Assembly (NCBI GenBank): GCA_013002425.1
Contig: JABDJQ010000727.1
Location: forward strand, 1-6,416
DNA length: 6,416 nt
Direction of reading: 5' to 3'
Origin: Gemmatimonadota bacterium
Lineage (GTDB): Bacteria > Orphanbacterota > Orphanbacteria > Orphanbacterales > Orphanbacteraceae
The translations under genes and the position numbers were made by a program. The notes under the pieces are model-generated. The model was not told where the DNA came from. It was given only the letters and a program-made list of their open reading frames with translations, and made no database searches. Shown piece by piece: positions 1 through 6,319 of this stretch (its first letter is position 1; every line of letters starts with the position of its first letter).

Positions 1-72
1 GGGGTGGCCGGGCGCGACAGGGACCCGCCAGGGCACACCCCCAGACGCCTGCCGGCAGCGCGCCGCGCTCGG

Positions 73-102
73 TTGACACTTTTTTCAGACGCGTGATACG
101 CT
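73..102 (+). promoter_or_regulatory. Putative sigma-70-type promoter of the EF-G-like gene
   Basis: A perfect TTGACA -35 box lies at 73-78. The best -10 candidate is TACGCT at 97-102, preceded by TG at 94-95 as in extended -10 promoters, with an 18-base spacer. An alternative reading is GATACG at 95-100 with a 16-base spacer. Either would start transcription near 108-112 and leave a leader of about 35 bases before the TTG start at 144. The stretch is more AT-rich than its surroundings (a run of six T at 80-85). The -35 match is strong and the -10 match is partial, so the exact box and start site are inferred. Confidence 0.5.
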
Positions 103-130
103 GATCGTCTCTCTTAAATGCCAACCATCA

Positions 131-136
131 AAGGAG
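131..136 (+). promoter_or_regulatory. Shine-Dalgarno that decides the TTG start of the EF-G-like gene
   Basis: AAGGAG sits 7 bases before TTG at 144, which is ideal spacing. The nearby ATG at 137 directly abuts the Shine-Dalgarno, so it cannot be used efficiently, and it is in another frame that gives an Arg-rich shadow peptide. Family conservation of the N-terminus right after the TTG confirms the choice. Confidence 0.8.
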
Positions 137-143
137 ATGCGCC

Positions 144-2216
144 TTGAAGCAATACACGACGGAAGCTCTCCGCAACCTTGTACTCGTCGGCCACGGCGGC
201 ACCGGAAAGACCTCGATCGCGGATTCTTTCCTGTTCCTGTCCAAAGTCAACAATCGCCTCGGCAGTGTCGACGACGGAACTTCACTCTTCGACTACGACG
301 ACGAAGAGAAGAAACGCAAGCTTTCCATCCGTCTCACGGTCGGTTCCTTCGAGTGGGACGATCACAAATTCAACGTGATCGACACGCCTGGGTACGACGA
401 CTTCGTCGGTGATGTCGTTTCGGGGATTCACGTCGCGGACATGGCGCTGCTGCTTGTCGACTCGCAGAACGGTGTGGAAGTCGGTACGAGCCGCGCCTGG
501 GGATTCGCGCGCGGACGCCATCTTCCTTCTATTATATGCGTGAACAAACTCGACAAGGAATTCTCGACGTTCGAAAAAACGTACACGAACATTCGCAAGG
601 CGCTCGGCAAGATGGCGGTGGCCGTTACGATTCCCGTGAACGAGGGAACCGATTTCGACACGGTGATCGATCTGCTTCACATGAGAGCGATGAAGTATCC
701 GAAGGACGGCTCGGGCAGAGCGAAAGAGATCCCGATCCCCGACTCGCACATGGACGCGGCCAAGGCCGCGCGTACGCGCCTCGTCGAACAGGCGGCAGAG
801 TCAGACGACAAGCTGCTCGAGAAGTACTTTGACAAGGGCGAGCTGACGGAAGAGGAAGTCCTGTTCGGAATGCGCCGCGGGATCGTGAAGCGCACGTTCT
901 ACCCGGTGTTCGTGACGGCGAGCAAGATGGACGTCGGCATCGGCACGATGCTCGACGTGATCGCGGCCGCCGGCCCCTCGCCGCTCGATATGCCTCCGCA
1001 CATTGCGGCCGACGGCGAGACTGAGATCCATACGGATTCGGGCAAACTCGTCGCCCAGGCATTCAAGACGATCTCGGAAGCCCACATGGGTGACATGACG
1101 CTCTTTCGCGTCTACTCGGGCGAGCTGGCGAGCGGGACCGAGCCCCAGAACGCGCGGAGCGAAAAAGGGGAGCGGATCGGCCAGCTCTACTTCGTGCAGG
1201 GGCACAAGCGGGTCGACGCGGACAAGATCGTGGCCGGGGATATCGGCGCGGCGGTCAAGCTGAAGGACACGCATACGGGCGACACGCTGACGGATTGCGG
1301 CCTGGCGGCGCCCCCGATCCCGTTCCCGAAATCGGTGATCCGGTCGGCCGTGATCGCGAAGACGCAGGGCGAGGAAGACAAGATCGGCAACGGGTTAGCC
1401 CGTTTACATGAAGAAGATCCTACGTTTCATGTCGAGGTGAACGGCGAGACGCATCAGACTCTGATCCACGGCCTCGGCGAGACGCAGCTCGACATCCTCG
1501 TCCGCAAGCTGAAGGACCGCTTCAACGTGGAAGTGGAGCTGATCGAGCCGAAGATACCGTATCGCGAGACGATCCGGAAGAAGGCCGAAGGGCAGGGCAA
1601 ATACAAGAAGCAGTCGGGTGGGCGCGGCCAGTACGGCGATGTCTGGCTCCGGCTCGAGCCGCTCGAACGCGGGGCCGGTTTCGAGTTCGTGAGCGAAATC
1701 GTGGGCGGTGTGGTGCCGACCAAATTCCTGCCCGCGATCGAAAAGGGAGTCGTGGGCGTCATGACCGACGGAATCCTCGCCGGCTGCCAGGTCGTCGATG
1801 TGCGCGTGGTCGCGTACGACGGTTCGTATCACAACGTCGACTCCTCCGAGAACTCGTTCAAGGTCGCCGGATCGATGGCGTTTCGCAAAGTGTTCATGGA
1901 AGCGAGTCCGGTGCTGCTCGAGCCCATCATGACGGTCAAGGTCACGGTGCCGGAAGACTGCATGGGCGACGTGATGGGCGATCTGTCGTCGCGCCGCGGG
2001 AAGATTTCGGGCATGGACACGCAGGGCCACTATCAGATCGTGAATGCCGAAGTGCCGCTCGCGGAGCTCTACAAATACTCGACGCATCTGCGGTCGCTGA
2101 CGCACGGGCGCGGGATTCACGAGCGCGAGTTCGATCATTACGCGGAAGTTCCGAAAGATACCGCCGACAAGGTGGTTGCGGCTCACGCGGCGCAGAAGGA
2201 AGCAGAGGCGCACTAG
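144..2216 (+). CDS. fusA2: Elongation factor G-like GTPase (EF-G-2 type)
   Basis: This is a translational GTPase of 690 residues with the five-domain EF-G plan. The G domain spans about 1-285, with a P-loop at 16-23 (GHGGTGKT), G3 at 80-84 (DTPGY), G4 NKLD at 134-137 and a G5-like TASK at 258-261. Domain II is about 295-390, domain III about 394-468, domain IV about 472-590 and domain V about 591-680. Domain IV carries the QGKYKKQSGG stretch near 484-493 and the conserved loop GSYH at 560-563, whose His matches the tip residue that enters the decoding site in EF-G. The G1 and G3 motifs, and a switch I lacking the usual RGITI, mark it as the EF-G-2/EF-G-like branch, as in Thermus EF-G-2, rather than canonical FusA. 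EF-G-2 proteins bind the ribosome, but their cellular role is poorly defined. A canonical fusA is expected elsewhere in the genome. The start is TTG with AAGGAG upstream. The stop TAG abuts yebC. Confidence 0.93.
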   Translation: MKQYTTEALRNLVLVGHGGTGKTSIADSFLFLSKVNNRLGSVDDGTSLFDYDDEEKKRKLSIRLTVGSFEWDDHKFNVIDTPGYDDFVGDVVSGIHVADMALLLVDSQNGVEVGTSRAWGFARGRHLPSIICVNKLDKEFSTFEKTYTNIRKALGKMAVAVTIPVNEGTDFDTVIDLLHMRAMKYPKDGSGRAKEIPIPDSHMDAAKAARTRLVEQAAESDDKLLEKYFDKGELTEEEVLFGMRRGIVKRTFYPVFVTASKMDVGIGTMLDVIAAAGPSPLDMPPHIAADGETEIHTDSGKLVAQAFKTISEAHMGDMTLFRVYSGELASGTEPQNARSEKGERIGQLYFVQGHKRVDADKIVAGDIGAAVKLKDTHTGDTLTDCGLAAPPIPFPKSVIRSAVIAKTQGEEDKIGNGLARLHEEDPTFHVEVNGETHQTLIHGLGETQLDILVRKLKDRFNVEVELIEPKIPYRETIRKKAEGQGKYKKQSGGRGQYGDVWLRLEPLERGAGFEFVSEIVGGVVPTKFLPAIEKGVVGVMTDGILAGCQVVDVRVVAYDGSYHNVDSSENSFKVAGSMAFRKVFMEASPVLLEPIMTVKVTVPEDCMGDVMGDLSSRRGKISGMDTQGHYQIVNAEVPLAELYKYSTHLRSLTHGRGIHEREFDHYAEVPKDTADKVVAAHAAQKEAEAH

Positions 2217-2972
2217 ATGTCGGGTCATTCCAAGTGGTCCACGATCAAGAGGAAGAAGGGGAAGGCCGACGCCGAGCGCGGCAAGCTCTTTACGAAGCTC
2301 ATTCGTGAGATCACGATCGCGGCGAAAGACGGCGGAGGTGACGCGGAAGCGAATCCGCGCCTTCGCACGGCCCTGGCCGCGGCGCGCGCGGGCAACATGC
2401 CGGCCGCCAACATCGAGCGCGCGATCAAGAAAGGCACGGGCGAACTTCCGGGCGTGACGTACGAGGAAGTCGCCTACGAAGGTTACGGCCCGGGCGGCGT
2501 CGCGTTTCTGATCGAGACGACGACGGACAACCGCAATCGCACGACGGCGGATATCCGTCATCTCCTCACGAAGCACGGCGGCAGCATGGGCGAAGTCGGC
2601 TCCGTCGCCTGGCTCTTCGAGAGGAAGGGCATGATGGTTCTGGACAAGAGCGCCGGAGAAGAGGACGATGTCCTCATGGTCGCGCTCGAGGCCGGCGCCG
2701 AGGATGTCAGCGACGATGACGATGTCTGGACGATCACGACGCCGGACACCCTGCTCCACACGGTCGCCGACGCGCTGACCGAGGCGGGGATGACGCCGGA
2801 ACGCGTGGAGATCGTGCGCATCGCCACGACGACGATCGAGCTCGACCGCGACAACGCGGGCAAGGTATTGAAGCTCGCCGAGTTAATCGAAGACAACGAC
2901 GACGTCACGCGGGTTTCGGCGAACTTCGACCTGCCGGACGATCTGATGGCGGAACTGGCGGAAGCGGAGTAG
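2217..2972 (+). CDS. yebC: YebC/PmpR (TACO1) family protein
   Basis: This cytoplasmic protein of 251 residues has the usual length for the family. Visible family signatures are GHSKW at 3-7, RGKLFTKLIREI at 21-32, YEGYGPGGVA at 87-96, TDNRNRT at 103-109, and the C-terminal ANFDLPDD near 235-242. The middle part (about 145-172) is rich in Asp and Glu, as in homologues. Members were long annotated as transcription regulators (PmpR of Pseudomonas). Human TACO1 and recently studied bacterial members act in translation and ease stalling at difficult sequences such as polyproline. The ATG follows the TAG of the EF-G-like gene with no gap, so translation is probably coupled; a weak AGAGG at 2204-2208 could serve as Shine-Dalgarno. 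Linkage to ruvC downstream is common in bacteria. Which biochemical role applies here cannot be read from the sequence. Confidence 0.95.
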   Translation: MSGHSKWSTIKRKKGKADAERGKLFTKLIREITIAAKDGGGDAEANPRLRTALAAARAGNMPAANIERAIKKGTGELPGVTYEEVAYEGYGPGGVAFLIETTTDNRNRTTADIRHLLTKHGGSMGEVGSVAWLFERKGMMVLDKSAGEEDDVLMVALEAGAEDVSDDDDVWTITTPDTLLHTVADALTEAGMTPERVEIVRIATTTIELDRDNAGKVLKLAELIEDNDDVTRVSANFDLPDDLMAELAEAE

Positions 2973-2975
2973 GGG

Positions 2976-2996
2976 GGCGCAGGGGCGCCGCTTTTT
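2976..2996 (+). terminator. Possible weak intrinsic terminator or attenuator after yebC
   Basis: GGCGC (2976-2980) and GCGCC (2985-2989) form a 5-bp stem with an AGGG loop, followed after two bases by five T (2992-2996). A competing pairing uses AAGCGG (2962-2967) with CCGCTT (2988-2993). The stem is short and the T run is brief and slightly displaced, so termination would be partial at best. It could lower ruvCAB expression relative to the two genes before it. No LexA-type SOS box (CTGT-N8-ACAG or GAAC-N4-GTTC) is seen in 2973-3038. Confidence 0.35.
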
Positions 2997-3038
2997 CAAG
3001 GCATCGCGCGGGATCAGGGTAAGGGAACGGGGGGACAT

Positions 3039-3524
3039 GTGCTGGTACTCGGAATCGATCCCGGCAGCGCCAACACGGGCTACGGCGTGCTCCGCATGGT
3101 CGCCGGCCGCATGAAGTATCTGGAATCGGGCGTCATCCGCCCGAAACGCACGCTTACCTTTTCGCAGAAACTCCACACCATTCATGAAGCCGTGGTCGCG
3201 CTGCTGGCGCGCGAATCGTTCGACTGCGTCGCGGTCGAGGATGTTTACCAGGGCGTCAACGCGCGCACCGCCGCGCGCATCGGACACGTGCGCGGCGTCG
3301 TGCTGCTGGCCGCCGCGAACGCGGGCGTGGCGGTCGCGGAATATCCGCCGAACGAGATCAAATCGGCTGTCGTCGGAAACGGCCTCGCTTCGAAAGAACA
3401 GGTGCAGTTCATGGTGCAGCAGATTCTGCGCCCCGCGAAGCCGATGGAATCGCTCGACGAGTCGGACGCGGTCGCCGTGGCCATTTGCGCGTGCCATCGC
3501 AACCTCGAGAGGTTCGCAGGATGA
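3039..3524 (+). CDS. ruvC: Crossover junction endodeoxyribonuclease RuvC
   Basis: RuvC is the dimeric, Mg-dependent nuclease that cuts Holliday junctions symmetrically, working with RuvAB in recombination repair. The RNase H-like fold is recognisable from the N-terminal GIDPG (5-9) and the full set of acidic active-site residues: D7, E67, D140 and D143. These match the D7/E66/D138/D141 layout of the E. coli enzyme. Lys108 and Lys119 match the conserved DNA-contacting lysines. At 161 residues it is slightly shorter than E. coli RuvC (173), because it ends soon after the last helix. The GTG start puts GIDPG at the usual distance from the N-terminus, and no other in-frame start lies between the yebC stop and this codon. 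The upstream G-rich GGGGGGA (3029-3035) is a weak ribosome binding site. The TGA overlaps the ruvA ATG in an ATGA junction. Confidence 0.96.
   Translation: MLVLGIDPGSANTGYGVLRMVAGRMKYLESGVIRPKRTLTFSQKLHTIHEAVVALLARESFDCVAVEDVYQGVNARTAARIGHVRGVVLLAAANAGVAVAEYPPNEIKSAVVGNGLASKEQVQFMVQQILRPAKPMESLDESDAVAVAICACHRNLERFAG
3507..3512 (+). promoter_or_regulatory. Shine-Dalgarno of ruvA inside ruvC
   Basis: GAGAGG lies 8 bases before the ATG at 3521. It supports that ATG over an in-frame ATG at 3485, which would add 12 residues not found at RuvA N-termini. Confidence 0.65.
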
Positions 3525-4123
3525 TCTCGTATCTGCACGGCGTTCTCGCGGAGAAAGGACCGGCGCGCGCCGTGATCGACGTGCGCGGCGTGGGGTACGA
3601 GCTTTCGATCTCGCTTTCGACGTACGAGAAGCTGCCGGGCCTCGGGGAGCGCGCGAAGCTCTTGACGCGCACTTACCTTCGCGACGACACGATCCAGCTG
3701 TTCGGTTTCGCGGACGCGCACGAAGCGGGCCTCTTCAAGATGCTCGTGTCGGTTCCCAAGATCGGGCCGAAGCTCGCGCTCGCCATTCTATCGGGTGTGC
3801 GTCCCGACGAGTTCCGCGACGCCGTCGTTTCGGGGAACGCGGCGCGTCTTTCCCGCGTGCCCGGCATCGGAAAGAAGAGCGCCGAGCGCCTCATCGTTGA
3901 ACTGAAGAGCAAATTCGAAGAGGATGGAGCAGGACCGCTTCCGGTCGCGGCGGGTACGCCGGCCGGGCCGGTCGTCGAAGAAGCGCTGCTCGCGCTCGAA
4001 ACGCTCGGCGTGAAGAGCGACCAGGCGGTCAAGGCCGTCGAGCGCGCTCTCGAATCGCACGGAGACGACAAGGATGCAGTCACGGTGGAAATGATCGTGC
4101 GGGAGGCGCTTCGCGGTGTCTGA
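3521..4123 (+). CDS. ruvA: Holliday junction branch migration protein RuvA
   Basis: RuvA forms tetramers that clasp the four-way junction and load RuvB hexamers. The 200-residue protein has the three expected parts. An OB-fold spans 1-63 and contains VIDVRGVGYEL at 18-28 and the acidic pin D55-D56, where E. coli has E55-D56. A middle domain has two helix-hairpin-helix motifs (PKIGPKLA around 79-86 and PGIGKKSAERL around 114-124). A C-terminal RuvB-contacting domain covers about 150-200, after an Ala/Gly/Pro-rich linker at about 134-151. The chosen ATG makes the protein begin MISYLHG, matching the usual MIGRLRG. It overlaps the ruvC stop (ATGA) and its own end overlaps the ruvB start by 8 bases, so the three ruv genes are almost certainly translated in a coupled way. 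Confidence 0.96.
   Translation: MISYLHGVLAEKGPARAVIDVRGVGYELSISLSTYEKLPGLGERAKLLTRTYLRDDTIQLFGFADAHEAGLFKMLVSVPKIGPKLALAILSGVRPDEFRDAVVSGNAARLSRVPGIGKKSAERLIVELKSKFEEDGAGPLPVAAGTPAGPVVEEALLALETLGVKSDQAVKAVERALESHGDDKDAVTVEMIVREALRGV
4101..4106 (+). promoter_or_regulatory. Shine-Dalgarno of ruvB inside ruvA
   Basis: GGGAGG lies 9 bases before the GTG at 4116 and supports that start, which overlaps the last codons of ruvA. Confidence 0.65.
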
Positions 4124-5186
4124 CTGGGAATTCGAAGACGAAACAACGGGCTCCGAGCTGATCGACGGCGCGCCTTTCGAAGACGAGGAGTCTTTCGAAG
4201 AGACGCTGCGACCGCAGCACCTCGAAGAGTTCATCGGGCAGGCGAAGATCAAGGATAACCTCGCGATCTTCATCGAAGCGGCGAAGCGCAGGGGCGAAGC
4301 GCTCGACCACGTGCTGCTTTCGGGGCCGCCCGGCCTCGGCAAGACGACGCTCGCCCGCATTCTCGCGAACGAACTGAACGTCGAGATTCGCGGAAGCGCG
4401 GGGCCCGTGCTCGAGCGTCCGGCGGAACTCGCGGGCCTCGTGACCGCGCTCTCGGACCGCGCCATTCTGTTCGTCGACGAAATCCATCGCCTCTCCCGCG
4501 TCGTCGAAGAGTATCTCTATCCCGCGCTCGAAGATTTCGAACTCGACATCATGATCGACAAGGGGCCGAACGCGCGCTCGGTGAAGCTCACGCTGAAGCC
4601 GTTCACGCTGGTCGGCGCGACGACGCGCTCGGGTCTTCTCACGCGCCCGCTGCGGAGCCGGTTCGGCGTCGAGTGCCAGATGGACTACTACGAAATCGGC
4701 GAACTCGAGCAGATCGTGATCCGCTCGGCCCGCATTCTCGATACCACGATCGACGCCGACGGCGCGCACGAAATCGCGCGGCGGTCGCGCGGCACGCCCC
4801 GCGTCGCGAACCGCCTGCTCCGGCGACTGCGTGACTTCGCGGAAGTCGAAGGGAGCGGCGCGATCGACGGGGAACTCGCGCGCAATGCCCTCGGGCGTCT
4901 CGACGTCGACGACCGCGGCCTGAACGGCATGGACCTCAAGATCCTGAAAGCGATCGTGCACCGCTTCGACGGCGGCCCGGTCGGACTCAGCACGCTCGCG
5001 ATTTCCGTCGGCGAGGAGAAGGATACCGTGGAAGAAGTGCACGAACCGTTCCTGCTCCGCGAAGGCATGATTCAGAGAACGCCGAAGGGGCGCATCGCGA
5101 CGTCCGAGGCGTATCGCCATCTCGGTCTCGCGCCCGCGTCGCCTTCCTCCCGCGCGGGAGAAGGACCGCAGGAACGCCTCTTCTAG
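4116..5186 (+). CDS. ruvB: Holliday junction branch migration helicase RuvB
   Basis: RuvB is the AAA+ motor that pulls DNA through the RuvA-bound junction. In this 356-residue protein the Walker A is GPPGLGKTT at 70-78, Walker B is LFVDEIH at 118-124, sensor 1 is GATTRSG at 167-173, the arginine-finger region is LRSRF at 179-183 and the sensor 2 GTPR is at 226-229. The C-terminal winged-helix domain (about 262-338) has EPFLL near 310-314 and RTPKGRIAT at 321-329. All motor motifs are intact. The N-terminus (1-29) is strongly acidic, and the C-terminus (339-356) is a short, probably disordered tail ending QERLF. The GTG start has GGGAGG at 4101-4106. The TAG stop is followed after 6 bases by the queA start in the same frame. 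Confidence 0.97.
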   Translation: MSDWEFEDETTGSELIDGAPFEDEESFEETLRPQHLEEFIGQAKIKDNLAIFIEAAKRRGEALDHVLLSGPPGLGKTTLARILANELNVEIRGSAGPVLERPAELAGLVTALSDRAILFVDEIHRLSRVVEEYLYPALEDFELDIMIDKGPNARSVKLTLKPFTLVGATTRSGLLTRPLRSRFGVECQMDYYEIGELEQIVIRSARILDTTIDADGAHEIARRSRGTPRVANRLLRRLRDFAEVEGSGAIDGELARNALGRLDVDDRGLNGMDLKILKAIVHRFDGGPVGLSTLAISVGEEKDTVEEVHEPFLLREGMIQRTPKGRIATSEAYRHLGLAPASPSSRAGEGPQERLF

Positions 5187-5192
5187 TCCGTC

Positions 5193-6317
5193 GTGCGACT
5201 TTCCGAATTCCAGTTCGAACTGCCCGAAGATCGCATCGCCCAGCGTCCGGCGGACGAGCGTGATGCGTCGCGCCTTCTCGTCGTCCGGCGCGAGGGTGAA
5301 GGCGATAGTGACGGCGAGACGATCGAACACGCGCGTTTCCGCGACCTGGCCCGCTTCCTCGAGCCCGGCGATCTTCTCGTTCGCAATGATTCGCGCGTGC
5401 TCCCCGCGCGCCTCGCGGCGTCGCTCGAAACGGGCGGCAGGCTCGAAGCCCTCTTCGTGCGCCCGGCGCCGGCTGAGGAACCGGCGGGAGCCGCGGAGGC
5501 CGGGAGTGCAACGGAGAGCGACTCCTCGCAAGATCCCGCTCCCGGGCGTGAGGGGAACGCGTGGATCGTTCTGATTCGCCCGTCGAAGAGAATGCGGCCG
5601 GGGCGCGCGGTGCTCTTCGCGAACGGCGCGGTGACGGCGCGCGCGGTGGCGCCCGCCGGCGAAGGGGAGTGGGTGCTTGCGTTCGACGAGGGAGAGGACG
5701 TGCTCGCGCTTCTCCATGCGCACGGCAGGATGCCGCTGCCTCCGTATATCAAGAGGGACGCGGATGACACGGACGTCGCCCGCTATCAGACGGTGTATGC
5801 GGATCACGGCGGTTCCGTCGCCGCGCCGACCGCGGGATTGCATTTTACGGATGAAGTGTTCGACGATCTGCGCGCGCGCGGCGTCGCGATCGAGTCGCTC
5901 ACGCTGCATGTCGGACCGGGTACGTTTCGCCCGATTCGCACCGAGAACATCGAAGAGCATACGATCGAGGCCGAGGCGTATTCGATCCCGAAGCGCACGG
6001 CCGACGCCGTAAACGCCGCGCGCCTTGCAGGACGCCGCGTGCTCGCCGTCGGGACGACGACCGTGCGCACGCTCGAGGGCGCGGCGCAGGGCGGCACGAT
6101 CGCTCCCGGGCACGGCTGGACCGACGCGTATATCTATCCCGGATTCGAGCCCGCGATCGTGAGCGGCATGATCACCAACTTTCACCTGCCCGACTCGTCG
6201 CTCTTCCTGCTCGTCTGCGGACTCTTCGGAACGGAGCGCATGAAACGCGTCTACACGGAAGCCATCGCCCGCGAGTACCGCTTCTACAGCTACGGCGACG
6301 CGATGCTGGTGCTCTGA
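5193..6317 (+). CDS. queA: S-adenosylmethionine:tRNA ribosyltransferase-isomerase QueA
   Basis: QueA moves the ribosyl part of S-adenosylmethionine onto 7-aminomethyl-7-deazaguanine in tRNA to make epoxyqueuosine, the step before queuosine, at wobble position 34 of GUN-anticodon tRNAs. Signatures are the N-terminal RLSEFQFELPEDRIAQ (2-17), PPYI at 183-186, YQTVYA at 198-203 followed by SVAAPTAGLHF (208-218), LHVGPGTFRPI (238-248), AVGTTTVRTLE (285-295), TNFHLP (328-333) and the terminal YRFYSYGDAML (362-372). The length, 374 residues, compares with 356 in E. coli even though the C-terminus here stops right after the last motif. The surplus comes mostly from an Ala/Glu/Ser/Pro-rich insert at about 91-122. 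The usual M-H-x-E motif reads IEAE (258-261). The GTG start has no good Shine-Dalgarno; the nearest AGGA (5170-5173) is too far, so reinitiation after ruvB is likely. Confidence 0.96.
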   Translation: MRLSEFQFELPEDRIAQRPADERDASRLLVVRREGEGDSDGETIEHARFRDLARFLEPGDLLVRNDSRVLPARLAASLETGGRLEALFVRPAPAEEPAGAAEAGSATESDSSQDPAPGREGNAWIVLIRPSKRMRPGRAVLFANGAVTARAVAPAGEGEWVLAFDEGEDVLALLHAHGRMPLPPYIKRDADDTDVARYQTVYADHGGSVAAPTAGLHFTDEVFDDLRARGVAIESLTLHVGPGTFRPIRTENIEEHTIEAEAYSIPKRTADAVNAARLAGRRVLAVGTTTVRTLEGAAQGGTIAPGHGWTDAYIYPGFEPAIVSGMITNFHLPDSSLFLLVCGLFGTERMKRVYTEAIAREYRFYSYGDAMLVL

Positions 6318-6319
6318 CG

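Noticed and set aside
49..58. Perfect 10-base palindrome CTGCCGGCAG upstream of the promoter
   Set aside because: Too short and isolated to call an operator or terminator: no T run follows, and short GC palindromes are common in such sequence.
1..72. Possible tail of an upstream gene
   Set aside because: All three forward frames are open for at least 24 codons before a stop, but none has a recognisable C-terminus, so no frame can be preferred.
137..412. ATG-started frame at 137 overlapping the EF-G-like start
   Set aside because: The ATG abuts the Shine-Dalgarno with no spacer, and the product is an Arg-rich out-of-frame shadow; the TTG at 144 gives the conserved EF-G N-terminus.
1404..2759. 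451-codon minus-strand frame opposite the EF-G-like gene and yebC
   Set aside because: Same codon-aligned shadow effect; the product is Arg/His/Asp/Leu-rich, without family motifs, and spans two conserved genes on the other strand.
3485..3520. Longer ruvA starting at the ATG at 3485
   Set aside because: The added 12 residues do not resemble RuvA N-termini, whereas the ATG at 3521 has a well-spaced GAGAGG and yields the usual beginning.
4080..6185. Very long (701-codon) open frame on the minus strand opposite ruvB and queA
   Set aside because: It is codon-aligned with both genes, so its stops could arise only from TTA, CTA or TCA codons, which this GC-rich genome avoids. Its product is an Arg/His/Asp-rich shadow with no recognisable domain, crosses two well-supported genes and has no start signal.
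144..6317. CRISPR arrays, insertion sequences, tRNA or rRNA genes, attachment sites
   Set aside because: No direct repeats, terminal inverted repeats or structural RNA patterns were seen; the stretch is nearly all conserved coding sequence.
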